This document shows positions 10,060 to 18,690 of a DNA stretch of 64,000 bases, in pieces; positions within the stretch are counted from its first letter, which is position 1, and each line of letters starts with the position of its first letter. Location: assembly GCF_021533215.1 (NCBI RefSeq), contig NZ_JAJNKA010000011.1:1-64000 (forward strand). Direction: 5' to 3'. The notes beneath the pieces were generated by a model that was given only the letters and a program-made list of their open reading frames with translations, did not search any database and was not told where the DNA came from. The position numbers and the translations under genes are program-made. The stretch comes from Portibacter lacus (GTDB lineage: Bacteria; Bacteroidota; Bacteroidia; Chitinophagales; Saprospiraceae).

Positions 10060-10395
10060 TTATAATTGGAATATTTTATCCATGAGCAACCATTTTTCTC
10101 CTGGCTTGGCAAATGGTAGTGCTTGCTGATACTTCCACATGAGCTCTTCCCATTCAGCAACTTTAGGGTTCTCTGCATCCATCGCTGCTTTCTTTTCAAA
10201 TGTAAATGTTTCATTGACCGTCATAATCATGAATAAGCGATTGCCTACGCAGTAAATTTCTAAGTCTTCTACTCCTGCTTCCGCAAAACTTCCTGTAATC
10301 TCAGGCCATACTTTTTCGTGATACTTTTTGTACTCTTGAATAAGTTTTTCATCATCCTTTAAGTCCAGTGCGTAGTAGTATTTCTTTAAGCTCAT
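10060..10395 (-). CDS. L-rhamnose/L-fucose mutarotase (RhaM-like)
   Basis: Cytoplasmic enzyme that interconverts alpha and beta anomers of a 6-deoxy-hexose. The 111-residue dimeric alpha/beta-barrel sequence has YYYALDLKDD, the YHEKVWPEI segment with the family's conserved His, and NRLFMIMTVNE. It belongs to the rhamnose mutarotase family (PF05336), not FucU, but here it is the last gene of an L-fucose operon and should supply the anomer for L-fucose dehydrogenase. It is 22 bp downstream of the SDR gene on the same strand. Confidence 0.85.
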   Translation of the reverse strand: MSLKKYYYALDLKDDEKLIQEYKKYHEKVWPEITGSFAEAGVEDLEIYCVGNRLFMIMTVNETFTFEKKAAMDAENPKVAEWEELMWKYQQALPFAKPGEKWLLMDKIFQL

Positions 10396-10417
10396 TTGCT
10401 ATGTTTTATTGGTTGAT

Positions 10418-11200
10418 TTAGGTGATAGATCTATCTAAATGAGTGTAACCACCATCTACAAAGATTAATTGGCCGGTTGTATGACTAGATTTGCTAGACA
10501 GCAAGAATGCAACCGTATCTGCAATTTCTGCTGCAGTAGTCATTCTGTTTTCAAGTGGAATGTTTCGAGTAATATCTGCAAGTTTTTCTACAGGATTGTC
10601 AAATGTTTTAATCCACCTAGAATACAACGGTGTAAAGCACTCTGCCACAATAACTGCATTAACTCTAATACTATAAGGTAGCAATTCCACAGCCCATTCT
10701 CTTGTTAAGGCATTTCTTCCACCATTAGATGCTGCGTAGCCAGATGTGCCACCTTGACCCGTAAAAGAAGTCTTAGATCCAATATTTACAATCGAACCTT
10801 TGTTTTTCTTCAAGTAAGGAAGTGAAAGTTGAGCCATTAAATAATAGTGGGCAACATTCCGCTGAATAGAGCGCATGAAGTCGTCATAATTTCCATGTTC
10901 TAGACCTACACCATCGTTAACTCCTGCATTATTGACCAAGCCATCTATTCTACCGAATGCTTTCACCACGCTTTCGATTGCCGACTTGCACTGTTCTGGA
11001 TCTGTTAATTCAGCCAAAGCGAAGGAAGCTTTTCCTCCTTGATCTTTAATGGTATTCACCGCTTTGAGGACATCGACTTCTTTCCTTCCTACAATAAATG
11101 GAATTGCGCCTTCCGCTGCCAGGGATTGTGTAATTCCCCAGCCTATACCTTTTGAACCTCCTGTGACAACAATGACTTTATCTTTAAGATCTAAATCCAT
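10418..11200 (-). CDS. L-fucose dehydrogenase-like SDR with Asn in place of the catalytic Lys
   Basis: Expected to oxidise L-fucopyranose to L-fucono-1,5-lactone with NAD(P). The 260-residue short-chain dehydrogenase has the nucleotide motif TGGSKGIG (13-20), NNAG (90-93), Ser142 and Tyr155. The ending GGYTHLDRSIT and the stretch VNAVIVAECFTPLYSRW resemble proteobacterial L-fucose dehydrogenases. Odd point: the YxxxK motif reads YAASN, so the usual catalytic Lys is Asn159 (codon AAT, 10724-10726). It may be a family variant or a loss of activity. Sixth step-gene order and tight spacing place it in the fucose operon. Confidence 0.8.
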   Translation of the reverse strand: MDLDLKDKVIVVTGGSKGIGWGITQSLAAEGAIPFIVGRKEVDVLKAVNTIKDQGGKASFALAELTDPEQCKSAIESVVKAFGRIDGLVNNAGVNDGVGLEHGNYDDFMRSIQRNVAHYYLMAQLSLPYLKKNKGSIVNIGSKTSFTGQGGTSGYAASNGGRNALTREWAVELLPYSIRVNAVIVAECFTPLYSRWIKTFDNPVEKLADITRNIPLENRMTTAAEIADTVAFLLSSKSSHTTGQLIFVDGGYTHLDRSIT

Positions 11201-11236
11201 AATGCAATGTTTTTAATTTTTGAGAAATTCAAATTT

Positions 11237-12061
11237 CTATAAACGGTAGAACGCGCTAGCATTATCTCCCATAATTTTCCGCTGTTCGGTCTCTGAAAAC
11301 TTAGAAATATAATCTGCTACAATATTCAGTTGCTCTCCATAATTCGCAGCTAGTAAACATACTGGCCAGTCCGAGCCATACATCACTCTCTCGACGCCAA
11401 ATTCTGTCATGATGTGATCCAGAAACGGTTCAAAATCTTGTTTCGACCATATGAAACCAGAGGTTTCTGTCACCATTCCTGATATCTTACAGGACACATT
11501 CTGAAGTTCAGCTAGTTTTCGGATGTTGTTTTTCCACTCTTCGTCTATACCTTCCGAAATCTTCGGCTTAGCAATATGATCAAGTACAAATGACTGATTA
11601 GGAAATTGCATAGCCATTTCGATGGCCGCAGGAAGTTGGTGCGCAAAAACTAAGATATCATAAGTCAAACTAAACTCAGCCAATAAGCCGATGCCTCTTA
11701 ATACGTCTGGTCGAATAAGAAAGTCGTCTGCTTCGCCTTGAGCAATGTGACGAATTCCTTTCAACAATGGATTTTCTGAAAAATGAGCAAGCCGGTCTCT
11801 GGTATTATCGGCACATAAGTCTATCCAACCAACAACACCTTTAATGAAGTTGTTTTCCTTAGCTAATTTAAGCAAAAAGGCAGTCTCGGTTTCGGACTGA
11901 TCTGCTTGAACAGCAACACATCCATCAATCTTATTTTCTGCCAGGATGGGTTTCAAGTCACTAGGTAGAAAATCTCTTTGGATAACCTTCATCGAGTCAT
12001 CAATCCAAGCATCTCGCACTGGATCGAATTTCCAAAAATGTTGATGAGCGTCTATTTTCAC
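11237..12061 (-). CDS. L-fucono-1,5-lactonase (amidohydrolase family)
   Basis: Hydrolyses the lactone formed by the dehydrogenase to L-fuconate. The 274-residue TIM-barrel protein of COG3618 shows the metal-site motif DAHQHFW at the N-terminus, FAHQLP and LDHIAKP in the middle, and GSDWPVC with the conserved Asp near the end. The start is a GTG at 12061, which gives the canonical MKIDAHQHFW N-terminus. It lies 6 bp from the hydrolase gene upstream and shares its strand, so the two are surely one transcript. Confidence 0.88.
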   Translation of the reverse strand: MKIDAHQHFWKFDPVRDAWIDDSMKVIQRDFLPSDLKPILAENKIDGCVAVQADQSETETAFLLKLAKENNFIKGVVGWIDLCADNTRDRLAHFSENPLLKGIRHIAQGEADDFLIRPDVLRGIGLLAEFSLTYDILVFAHQLPAAIEMAMQFPNQSFVLDHIAKPKISEGIDEEWKNNIRKLAELQNVSCKISGMVTETSGFIWSKQDFEPFLDHIMTEFGVERVMYGSDWPVCLLAANYGEQLNIVADYISKFSETEQRKIMGDNASAFYRL

Positions 12062-12067
12062 TTTGTA

Positions 12068-12928
12068 TTAGCTTTTCTTAAATGGTACAACCTCTTGTCT
12101 TGAAACACCTAGACCTTCTATACCTAACTCCATTACATCTCCAGCTTTTAGATATTTAGGTGGATTGAAACCAAGTCCTACACCAGATGGTGTTCCTGTA
12201 GAAATGACATCTCCAGGTAGTAAAGTCATAAATTGACTTAGATAACTGATAACTTGGGGAATATTGAAAATAAAATCTGAAGTATTACTATCCTGTATTT
12301 TTTCTCCGTTCAATTTTAACCATAAATTTAAATTGTGCGGATCATTAATCTCTGATTTCGTCACCATATATGGTCCTAGTGGTGCAAAGGTATCACAACT
12401 TTTTCCTTTTACCCATTGACCTAAACGTTCTAACTGAAAAGCACGTTCGCTCACATCATTGTGCAACATATATCCAGCAACATAATCCATCGCTTCTTCC
12501 TCTGAAACATAAGATGTTTTTTTACTGATCACTACCGCTAATTCCACCTCCCAGTCAGATTTCAAACTGTCCTTAGGTAGCATAACAGCATCATTCGGTC
12601 CGATAATGGAAGACGTTGCTTTGAAAAAGATAACTGGTTCTGTAGGCACGTCCATACCACTTTCCGCAGCATGTTTCGCATAGTTTAACCCGATACAAAC
12701 AATCTTAGAAGGTCTAGCCACAGGAGGTCCTAGTCTAACATCGCCAGAAACTACAGCGCAAGCGTCAGCATTGCTTCCTAACCATTTCTCTAGACGTTCT
12801 ATTCCATTCGTTTCGAAGAACTTTTCATTGTAATCTTCACCGAAATTGGAAGTGTCTATTCGTTTGCCATCAGGTAATTCTACACCTGGTTTTTCTTGTC
12901 CTGTTTCTCCGAATCTTATTAATTTCAT
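12068..12928 (-). CDS. 2,4-diketo-3-deoxy-L-fuconate hydrolase (FAH family)
   Basis: Cleaves 2,4-diketo-3-deoxy-L-fuconate to pyruvate and L-lactate, the last step of the route. The 286-residue fumarylacetoacetate-hydrolase-type protein has CIGLNYAKHAAE, PVIFFKATSSIIGP, the metal-binding ELAVVISKK and DVSERAFQ, and the ending DVISTGTPSGVG. It could equally take the rhamnose analogue, but the neighbouring fuconate dehydratase decides for L-fucose. Confidence 0.88.
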   Translation of the reverse strand: MKLIRFGETGQEKPGVELPDGKRIDTSNFGEDYNEKFFETNGIERLEKWLGSNADACAVVSGDVRLGPPVARPSKIVCIGLNYAKHAAESGMDVPTEPVIFFKATSSIIGPNDAVMLPKDSLKSDWEVELAVVISKKTSYVSEEEAMDYVAGYMLHNDVSERAFQLERLGQWVKGKSCDTFAPLGPYMVTKSEINDPHNLNLWLKLNGEKIQDSNTSDFIFNIPQVISYLSQFMTLLPGDVISTGTPSGVGLGFNPPKYLKAGDVMELGIEGLGVSRQEVVPFKKS

Positions 12929-12983
12929 ATTGATTATTTTAAGTACTCACGTTTATTGCTAGATCAAGCACTAACGTTATATT

Positions 12984-13763
12984 TTAATTGTTTAATTTGA
13001 TAAATCCACCATCGATAGGGAAGTCAGTTCCTGTAACAAAAGAGGCTTCATCAGAACACAAGTAAACTGCTAAGTCAGCAATTTCTTGTGGTTTTCCCAT
13101 TCTTCCGATGGGTTGAGTCTTTGATAAATTTTCAAACATTTCTTCTTCCTTTCCAGGATAATTCTTTGCGATGAAAGCATCCACAAACGGTGTATGCACT
13201 CTTGCTGGAGAAATACTATTACATCTAATATTATCACCAAGATAGTCCTTTGCGATAGAATATGTCATGGTTAGTACCGCTCCTTTTGTCATGCTATACG
13301 CGAATCGATCAGTGATACCCACAGTGGAAGCGATGGATGCCATATTGACAATAACTCCTTTCTTCTTTTCCTTGAAATAAGGGATTACAGCTTTTAGACA
13401 ATTGAAAACACCTTTGATATTGACATTGTACATTCTGTCCATATCTTCTTCCGTCGTATTTTCGACGTTTCCCACGAATCCGATTCCAGCGTTATTAACT
13501 AGAATATCTATTCCGTTGTTGGCTTTGTTAATCTTTTCGAAAACTTCGTCCACATTGATTTTACTTGAAACATCACATCTGTAGAAGTATGCTGGGTTAT
13601 GTTTTGCACTTAGTTCTGCGGCAACTTGTTTTCCAGCCTCTTCATTAAGATCTAGAATATTTACGATAGCACCCATTTCAGAAAATGATTCTGAGATGGC
13701 TTTTCCTATACCACTTCCGCCACCTGTAATAATTGCAACCTTGTTCTTTAAATTAAATTTCAC
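12984..13763 (-). CDS. 2-keto-3-deoxy-L-fuconate dehydrogenase (SDR)
   Basis: NAD-dependent oxidation of 2-keto-3-deoxy-L-fuconate to the 2,4-diketo acid. The 259-residue protein keeps every SDR hallmark: TGGGSGIG (13-20), NNAG (90-93), Ser143 and Tyr156/Lys160 in YSMTK, and ends FVTGTDFPIDGGF. It starts with GTG at 13763. Contrast with the other SDR in this operon, which lacks the Lys. It is 27 bp downstream of the dehydratase. Confidence 0.85.
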   Translation of the reverse strand: MKFNLKNKVAIITGGGSGIGKAISESFSEMGAIVNILDLNEEAGKQVAAELSAKHNPAYFYRCDVSSKINVDEVFEKINKANNGIDILVNNAGIGFVGNVENTTEEDMDRMYNVNIKGVFNCLKAVIPYFKEKKKGVIVNMASIASTVGITDRFAYSMTKGAVLTMTYSIAKDYLGDNIRCNSISPARVHTPFVDAFIAKNYPGKEEEMFENLSKTQPIGRMGKPQEIADLAVYLCSDEASFVTGTDFPIDGGFIKLNN

Positions 13764-13790
13764 ACTTTGAATTTTATAAATGGAATAAAA

Positions 13791-15110
13791 TTAATTTTTT
13801 AATTCTGCTTGCCAAATTTCACCTTGTGGATATTCGAATTGATCCATAGAATCTGCTTTCATTTCGATACTATATCCTGGCAAAGTAGGCATCATATAAT
13901 GACCATTTTCGATCACCACTGGATCAATAAAATGTTCATGTAAGTGATCGACATACTCGATGATTCTATTTTCTAATGAACCAGTGATCACGATATAGTC
14001 GATCATCGATAAATGCTGAACATATTCACAGAGACCTACTCCACCCGCGTGAGGGCAAACAGGCACCTTGAATTTTGCTGCCATTAAAAGTATGGCTAAT
14101 ATTTCATTTACACCACCAACTCTGCAACTATCTATTTGACAAATTTCAATGGCGTTAGCTTGGAGTAATTGCTTAAACATCACACGGTTTTGGCAATGTT
14201 CTCCAGTAGCAACTTTTATCGGAGCAACAGCCCTTGCTATTTTAGCATGTCCGAGTATATCATCTGGGCTGGTTGGTTCCTCGATCCAGTAAGGATTGTA
14301 CTTTGCTAGTGATGCCATATTTTCAATGGCTTCGTCTACATCCCACTTTTGATTAGCATCCATCATTAATCGGAGATCATCGCCGATCTCTTCTCGAATA
14401 ATGCTGGCTCTTCTCATGTCATCTTCTAGATTCGAACCAACTTTCATTTTCATGTGTGTGAATCCTTCCTCTTTTGCAGCACGACACAGCTTTCTCATTT
14501 TTTCATCTGAGTACCCGAGCCAGCCTGCTGAAGTGGTGTAGGCGGGATATCCAGTAGTTTTTAATTCGTTGATTCGATCTTGCTTACTTGCCTCTTTTTC
14601 CTTTAGCATTGTCAAGGCCTCTTCTTTCGTAATCGCATCAGTGATGTAAGTGAAATCTATGCAGCTTACGAATTCTTCAGGCGTCATTTCTGATAATAAT
14701 TGCCATAAAGGTTTGCCTTCTGCTTTGGCATATAAATCCCATACGGCATTGACCATCGCACCTGTCGCTAGGTGTATCACTCCTTTTTCTGGACCGAGCC
14801 AGCGTAATTGACTATCTCCAGTAATTGCTTTCCAGAAACCACCCATGTCACTTGCAATGTCATTCATTGACTTACCGACTACAAGGTGTCTCAGCGAATT
14901 TATAGCTGCTACACATAGTTCATTTCCTCTTCCGATGGTAAATGTTAAACCATGCCCTTCAAGGTTTTGAGGATGATTGGTTTTTAAAATGACGTATGCA
15001 GCAGAATAGTCAGGATCAGGATTCATGGCGTCTGATCCGTCTAATAGTTTGCTTGTAGGGAATCGAATGTCTCGTACCTCGATATCCGTTATGAGGAGAT
15101 TAGATTGCAT
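13791..15110 (-). CDS. L-fuconate dehydratase (enolase superfamily)
   Basis: Removes water from L-fuconate to give 2-keto-3-deoxy-L-fuconate. The 439-residue length and the N-terminal LDGSDAMNPDPDYSAAYV match the FucD group closely. Visible active-site elements: KMKVG (base Lys), MMDANQKW and WIEEPTSPDD and ATGEHCQNR (metal ligands Asp, Glu, Glu) and PHAGGVGLCEYVQH (His). This gene is the main evidence that the pathway is for L-fucose and not L-rhamnose. It is the first gene of the operon and diverges from the AraC regulator. Confidence 0.93.
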   Translation of the reverse strand: MQSNLLITDIEVRDIRFPTSKLLDGSDAMNPDPDYSAAYVILKTNHPQNLEGHGLTFTIGRGNELCVAAINSLRHLVVGKSMNDIASDMGGFWKAITGDSQLRWLGPEKGVIHLATGAMVNAVWDLYAKAEGKPLWQLLSEMTPEEFVSCIDFTYITDAITKEEALTMLKEKEASKQDRINELKTTGYPAYTTSAGWLGYSDEKMRKLCRAAKEEGFTHMKMKVGSNLEDDMRRASIIREEIGDDLRLMMDANQKWDVDEAIENMASLAKYNPYWIEEPTSPDDILGHAKIARAVAPIKVATGEHCQNRVMFKQLLQANAIEICQIDSCRVGGVNEILAILLMAAKFKVPVCPHAGGVGLCEYVQHLSMIDYIVITGSLENRIIEYVDHLHEHFIDPVVIENGHYMMPTLPGYSIEMKADSMDQFEYPQGEIWQAELKN

Positions 15111-15248
15111 TAAAATACAGTTATTTAAGTTTAATAATCATTGTAAAAATAAATTGATTTTCACAGTCATGCTACCACTTAATTTACAATATATGATGTT
15201 TTCTTTGCCTTGTTGATTTAATTTAGCTTAGTTAATTGCATAATAATA

Positions 15249-15280
15249 TTGGTCAATGTGTATTTTTAGGTCAATGTTTA
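15249..15280. promoter_or_regulatory. Direct-repeat operator candidate for the AraC regulator
   Basis: In the divergent spacer (15111-15341) two near-identical half-sites TTGGTCAATGTGTA (15249-15262) and TAGGTCAATGTTTA (15267-15280) lie as direct repeats 18 bp apart. AraC-family proteins usually bind direct repeats, so this is the best operator candidate for control of the fucose operon and of the regulator itself. Confidence 0.5.
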
Positions 15281-15341
15281 ACTCTGCTATTCAATTGAAA
15301 AAGCGGTTGATGAGCTGTTTTTTTAATTTTAAATAAGAAAG

Positions 15342-16196
15342 GTGAAGCCTAAATTATTAGAGCGAGGATCGGCACGAAGGGAAGCATTCGAAGTAAAAGA
15401 AAATAGTTATCCTAATTTCTTAAAGATATGGCATTACCATCCTGAGTTGGAATTAGTGGTGATTAAGAAGAGTACAGGAAATCTATTTGTTGGGGATAGT
15501 ATACAGAAATTTCAACCTGGGGATGTTGTTCTTTTGGGTGAGAATTTACCGCATATGTGGTTAAATGATGAGGAATATTTTCAAGGGAGATCAGGGCTAT
15601 TAGCAGAGGGTTATTCGATTCACTTTAGAGAGGATTTTTTGGGATTATCATTTTTGGAGTTGGGAAGTACTGAGCATTTTCTGACATTATTTAGAAATGC
15701 AAGAAGAGGAATTAGATTTAATGAGTTGTCGTTTCAGATTGCAGAGCGGATCAAGGAGTTGATCAATGAGAAGGAATCATTTAACAAATTGGTCAAGTGG
15801 TTAAATATTTTGCATTTGCTAGCGAAGCATCAGAATATCAGCTTGTTAACTAACGACGGTTATCAGCATTCTGCCATTTTAGAAGGAGCTGACAAAACGC
15901 ATGAATTTATCTTTAAGAATTTTAATAAGTCTATACGACTGGCTGATGTTGCTAAAATTCAAGGAATGAATGAATCTGCATTTAGCAGATATTTTAAGAG
16001 GATTCATAGGAAGACATTTTCAAGGTACTTGATTGAATTAAGGGTAGGGTATGCTTGTAAATTGCTGGTGGAAAAGAAATCTAGCGTAAGTGCTATTTGT
16101 TACGAATCTGGTTTTAATAATCTGTCCAATTTCAATAAGCAATTCAAGAAAATCATGAATATGAATCCTACGGAATATGTACAGATGCATCAGTAA
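15342..16196 (+). CDS. AraC family transcriptional regulator
   Basis: Likely sugar-responsive regulator of the divergent fucose operon. Residues 1-100 form a cupin-like sensor (WHYHPELELVVI, FQPGDVVLLGENLPHMW). The last ~100 residues form the two helix-turn-helix units with IRLADVAKIQGMNESAFSR and the signature ICYESGFNNLSNFNKQFKK followed by NPTEY. The only usable start is GTG at 15342, four codons after an in-frame stop. The 284-residue length is typical for the group. Confidence 0.88.
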   Translation: MKPKLLERGSARREAFEVKENSYPNFLKIWHYHPELELVVIKKSTGNLFVGDSIQKFQPGDVVLLGENLPHMWLNDEEYFQGRSGLLAEGYSIHFREDFLGLSFLELGSTEHFLTLFRNARRGIRFNELSFQIAERIKELINEKESFNKLVKWLNILHLLAKHQNISLLTNDGYQHSAILEGADKTHEFIFKNFNKSIRLADVAKIQGMNESAFSRYFKRIHRKTFSRYLIELRVGYACKLLVEKKSSVSAICYESGFNNLSNFNKQFKKIMNMNPTEYVQMHQ

Positions 16197-16233
16197 TTTG
16201 AATATACGGAGGTAGAAGAAGATGCGAGCCTTT

Positions 16234-16584
16234 TTATGCTTTTTCTTGGATGTGATCTTTCACACCATCATCTAAGTGATATATTTCCTTAAAGCCCATA
16301 TTTCGCATGAGTTGACATACACGAAGACTTCTTCGACTAGTTCTACAATAGATGTAGTAAGTTTTATTTTCTGGAAGCTTTTCGAGGTCGTCTGCTAAGG
16401 TTTTAGAAAGGTAGTCAAAATTGATCGCATCAGGTAGGTGCCAGAAGTCGTATTCTTGCTTCGTTCGAACATCTAAGCACAATGCATTCTCGTCTTTCTG
16501 ATAACCTTGGACAAAATCTTCTAGAGAAAGATTGTTATGCATTCCTTTAATAAGTTGCCAGCGGGGAATATTACATTGCTCCAT
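16234..16584 (-). CDS. Rhodanese-like domain protein
   Basis: Small cytoplasmic single-domain rhodanese of 116 residues, expected to carry sulfur as a persulfide. The N-terminal half has the CDC25-like CLDVRTKQEYDFWHLPDAIN and the active-site loop is YCRTSRRS with Cys80. An extra ~20 residues precede the domain. The physiological acceptor is unknown. It is convergent with the AraC gene (37 bp between stops). Confidence 0.85.
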   Translation of the reverse strand: MEQCNIPRWQLIKGMHNNLSLEDFVQGYQKDENALCLDVRTKQEYDFWHLPDAINFDYLSKTLADDLEKLPENKTYYIYCRTSRRSLRVCQLMRNMGFKEIYHLDDGVKDHIQEKA

Positions 16585-16665
16585 AATCGAATTTTATACC
16601 TACATCAAAAGTAATAGAAACTTATGAAATGGATCAATTTTTTTGTTTAAAGTCGTGTGAGAAGG

Positions 16666-16897
16666 TACAAAGCCGGTGCGCTGCACCTCAGAAAATACTT
16701 GATTTTATGTATTACAGACAAATTCGGTGCGCTGCACCTATGCTGAATAAAATTCTGGACTAAAGATTAATCAAATAATAAGGTCTGTAGGGCCGATATT
16801 GCCTGTAAGGTTGAATTTTAACAAAAGATCTGTAGGACCGGTATTGTTTGTAATATGTGTATTATGATAAAATTAAGGTGCATCGCACCTGCATTGT
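16666..16897. repeat. REP-like block, left copy
   Basis: Left copy of the flanking repeat. It contains palindromes GGTGCGCTGCACC at 16675-16687 and 16726-16738 and AGGTGCATCGCACCT at 16876-16890, with GGTCTGTAGG(G/A)CCG units between them. A further loose GGACCGATATTGCC unit lies at about 16925-16938, before the transposase start. Confidence 0.8.
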
Positions 16898-16993
16898 CTG
16901 TATGAATTAATAAAATATCCTTAGGACCGATATTGCCTTCTTTTATATATATTAGTAAAACCAAATGATAACATAGACCAAAGTATATTATTT

Positions 16994-17464
16994 ATGGCAA
17001 ATACATTCACCCAATTATATATACAACTAGTATTTTCTCCAAAAGGAAGAGAGAAATTGATTCCAAAGCTTTATAAAGAAGATGTTCATAAATATATAAC
17101 CAGTATAGTTCAAGATGAAAATAGAAAACATAAACTTCTTGCTATAAATTGCATGCCTGATCACATTCATATATTTGTAGGACTTAATCCAGCACAAAGT
17201 ATTTCAAACCTTGTTAGTGATATAAAAACAGCTTCTTCAAAGTTTATTAAAAAGCAACCATGGATGCATTTTAATTTTGAATGGCAGAAAGGATATGGTG
17301 CTTTTTCCTATTCTAAATCTCAGATTAGTAGTGTTGTCAAATATATAATGGATCAGGAAGAACATCACAAGCAGAAAACATTCAAGGAAGAGTACGTAGA
17401 GTTTTTGAGAAAATTTGAAATTGTTTATGATGAAAAGTACTTGTTTGAGTTTTATGAAACTTAA
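16994..17464 (+). CDS. REP-associated/IS200-type Y1 transposase
   Basis: Single-strand DNA transposase of the HUH-Y1 class. The 156-residue protein has the metal-binding HUH motif CMPDHIHIFVG (His57, His59), the WQKGYGAFSYS segment typical of RAYT/IS200 proteins, and the nucleophile Tyr117 in VVKYIMDQEEHH. The frame is intact, so it may be functional. It lies between the two palindrome-rich repeats and is probably the enzyme that mobilised them. Confidence 0.9.
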   Translation: MANTFTQLYIQLVFSPKGREKLIPKLYKEDVHKYITSIVQDENRKHKLLAINCMPDHIHIFVGLNPAQSISNLVSDIKTASSKFIKKQPWMHFNFEWQKGYGAFSYSKSQISSVVKYIMDQEEHHKQKTFKEEYVEFLRKFEIVYDEKYLFEFYET

Positions 17465-17481
17465 TTCACAAGTCTAAAAAT

Positions 17482-17715
17482 TACAAAGCCGGTGGACTGC
17501 ACCTCAGAAAATACTTGATTTTATGTATTACAGACAAATTCGGTGCGCTGCACCTATGCTGAATAAAATTCTGGACTAAAGATAAATCAATTAACAAAAG
17601 GTCTGTATGACCGATATTGGCTGTAAGGTTGAAGTTTAACAAAAGGTCTGTAGAACCGGTATTGGTTGTAATAAGTGTATTATGATAAAATTAAGGTGCA
17701 GCGCACCGGCATTGT
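17482..17715. repeat. REP-like block, right copy
   Basis: Right copy of the flanking repeat, aligned with the left one at an offset of 816-818 bp and differing by scattered substitutions and a few single-base indels. Palindromes are at 17491-17503 (one arm mutated), 17542-17554 and 17695-17707. From 17716 to 17776 only AT-rich sequence and one degenerate palindrome relic (near 17745-17758) remain. Confidence 0.8.
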
Positions 17716-17776
17716 AAAATTGTGATAAGCGTAATTTACAAAAGCAGTACCGTGCACCCTAGATATGAAAGATAGA

Positions 17777-18160
17777 TTACATCACCTTCCTAAGAAAATT
17801 CAAGTATTCTTCTTTTAGCTCATTATATAATTTCCACTGAGTTTCTATCTGATCTCTCTGTGTAGTGTGATCATCGAAATGTACATGATCAATGGCAGTT
17901 GGATTACTTTTTGCTTCAGCTACAAGATTATCTGCATGAATATTGATCCCATGCAATAATTCATCAATTTTATTGCTTTGAACCAAAAATGAATTCTGGA
18001 AGTGCTCAACCTGTTGAAGTACCTCGTCATCCGTCCATCTACTAACAATTTCTTCTAACCTGTTCTTGAAAAATGTAAGTTCTTCTTTCTGGAAATTAAG
18101 TTGATTTCTCCAAACTTTATGATCTAAATGTAGATCATTGATATAAATTTTATTTTTCAT
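17777..18160 (-). CDS. Small helical protein of unknown function
   Basis: The 127-residue product has no signal peptide or membrane segment and looks almost wholly alpha-helical: LNFQKEELTFFKNRLEEIV, EHFQNSFLVQSNKIDELLHGI and a C-terminal LYNELKEEYLNFLRKVM. It is rich in His and acidic residues (IDHVHFDDHTTQRDQIE). I do not recognise a named family. It borders the transposon and the efflux remnant, so it may be a survivor of an older metal or stress locus; that is only a guess from position. Confidence 0.6.
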   Translation of the reverse strand: MKNKIYINDLHLDHKVWRNQLNFQKEELTFFKNRLEEIVSRWTDDEVLQQVEHFQNSFLVQSNKIDELLHGINIHADNLVAEAKSNPTAIDHVHFDDHTTQRDQIETQWKLYNELKEEYLNFLRKVM

Positions 18161-18349
18161 CTTTTGAATGTTTTAAACCTTGCATTAACTGTAAGGCGTG
18201 TAGTTTAATAATCAATTCAAACTTAGGTAAGATTAAATGATATTAAGTTAATATGAATCATTTCGAAAAGTGATGTGTATTACTTGTGCGATATGGATCA
18301 GGTTCAGTAATAGTAAATCTGATCTCATATCGCTTGTAAGAAACCTGTA

Positions 18350-18690
18350 TTAGTATGATTTGTCAATTTCATTTAAATAAGGCTTCATATTTCGAAAAGT
18401 TCGTCCAACTAATAACATCACTTTACTTTGCCGCCAACCTCCTCCTAAGGAACGATAGATATCAACTTTGGCTTGGAGCTGCTGAAGATTAATTTCTACC
18501 AATTCCATTTTTGCATCTAAAACTTCTTCTTGGGTCAATAACACCTAGACATAATCCGCTTTTGCATAGGTAAATAAGGTGTTAGCGATCTTAACAGATT
18601 CGCTTAACGATCAACTTCTTTCTGCTTGGTTAAAAAACTGTTTGCGTAATTTTTTGACTTTGCAAGTTGATTTAATACCTCTGTGTAAGC
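18350..18690 (-). pseudogene. Remnant of a CusC/TolC-like efflux outer-membrane protein
   Basis: Reading the minus strand from 18690 gives AYTEVLNQLAKSKNYANSF, then KQKEVDR, then a frameshift into SESVKIANTLFTYAKADYV, then an in-frame TAG, then LLTQEEVLDAKMELVEINL and finally IYRSLGGGWR. This is the C-terminal ~110 residues of an outer-membrane factor of the CusC/NodT type; LYxxLGGGW is the family hallmark. One frameshift and one nonsense codon (where Glu is expected) break it, and the rest of the gene is gone. The inner-membrane pump and adaptor genes are absent. Confidence 0.8.

Larger units (their letters stand above)
16666..17715 (+). mobile_element. IS200-type transposase unit between two REP-like repeat blocks
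   Basis: A Y1 (HUH) transposase gene sits between two imperfect direct repeats of 232 and 234 bp, each built from short palindromes of the GGTGC-N3-GCACC type. This looks like a REP-associated tyrosine transposase with its own hairpin substrates. No target-site duplication was apparent. Boundaries are those of the repeats. Confidence 0.7.

Noticed and set aside
17741-17760. Extra palindrome after the right REP block
   Set aside because: Arms are degenerate; treated as a relic, not a separate feature.
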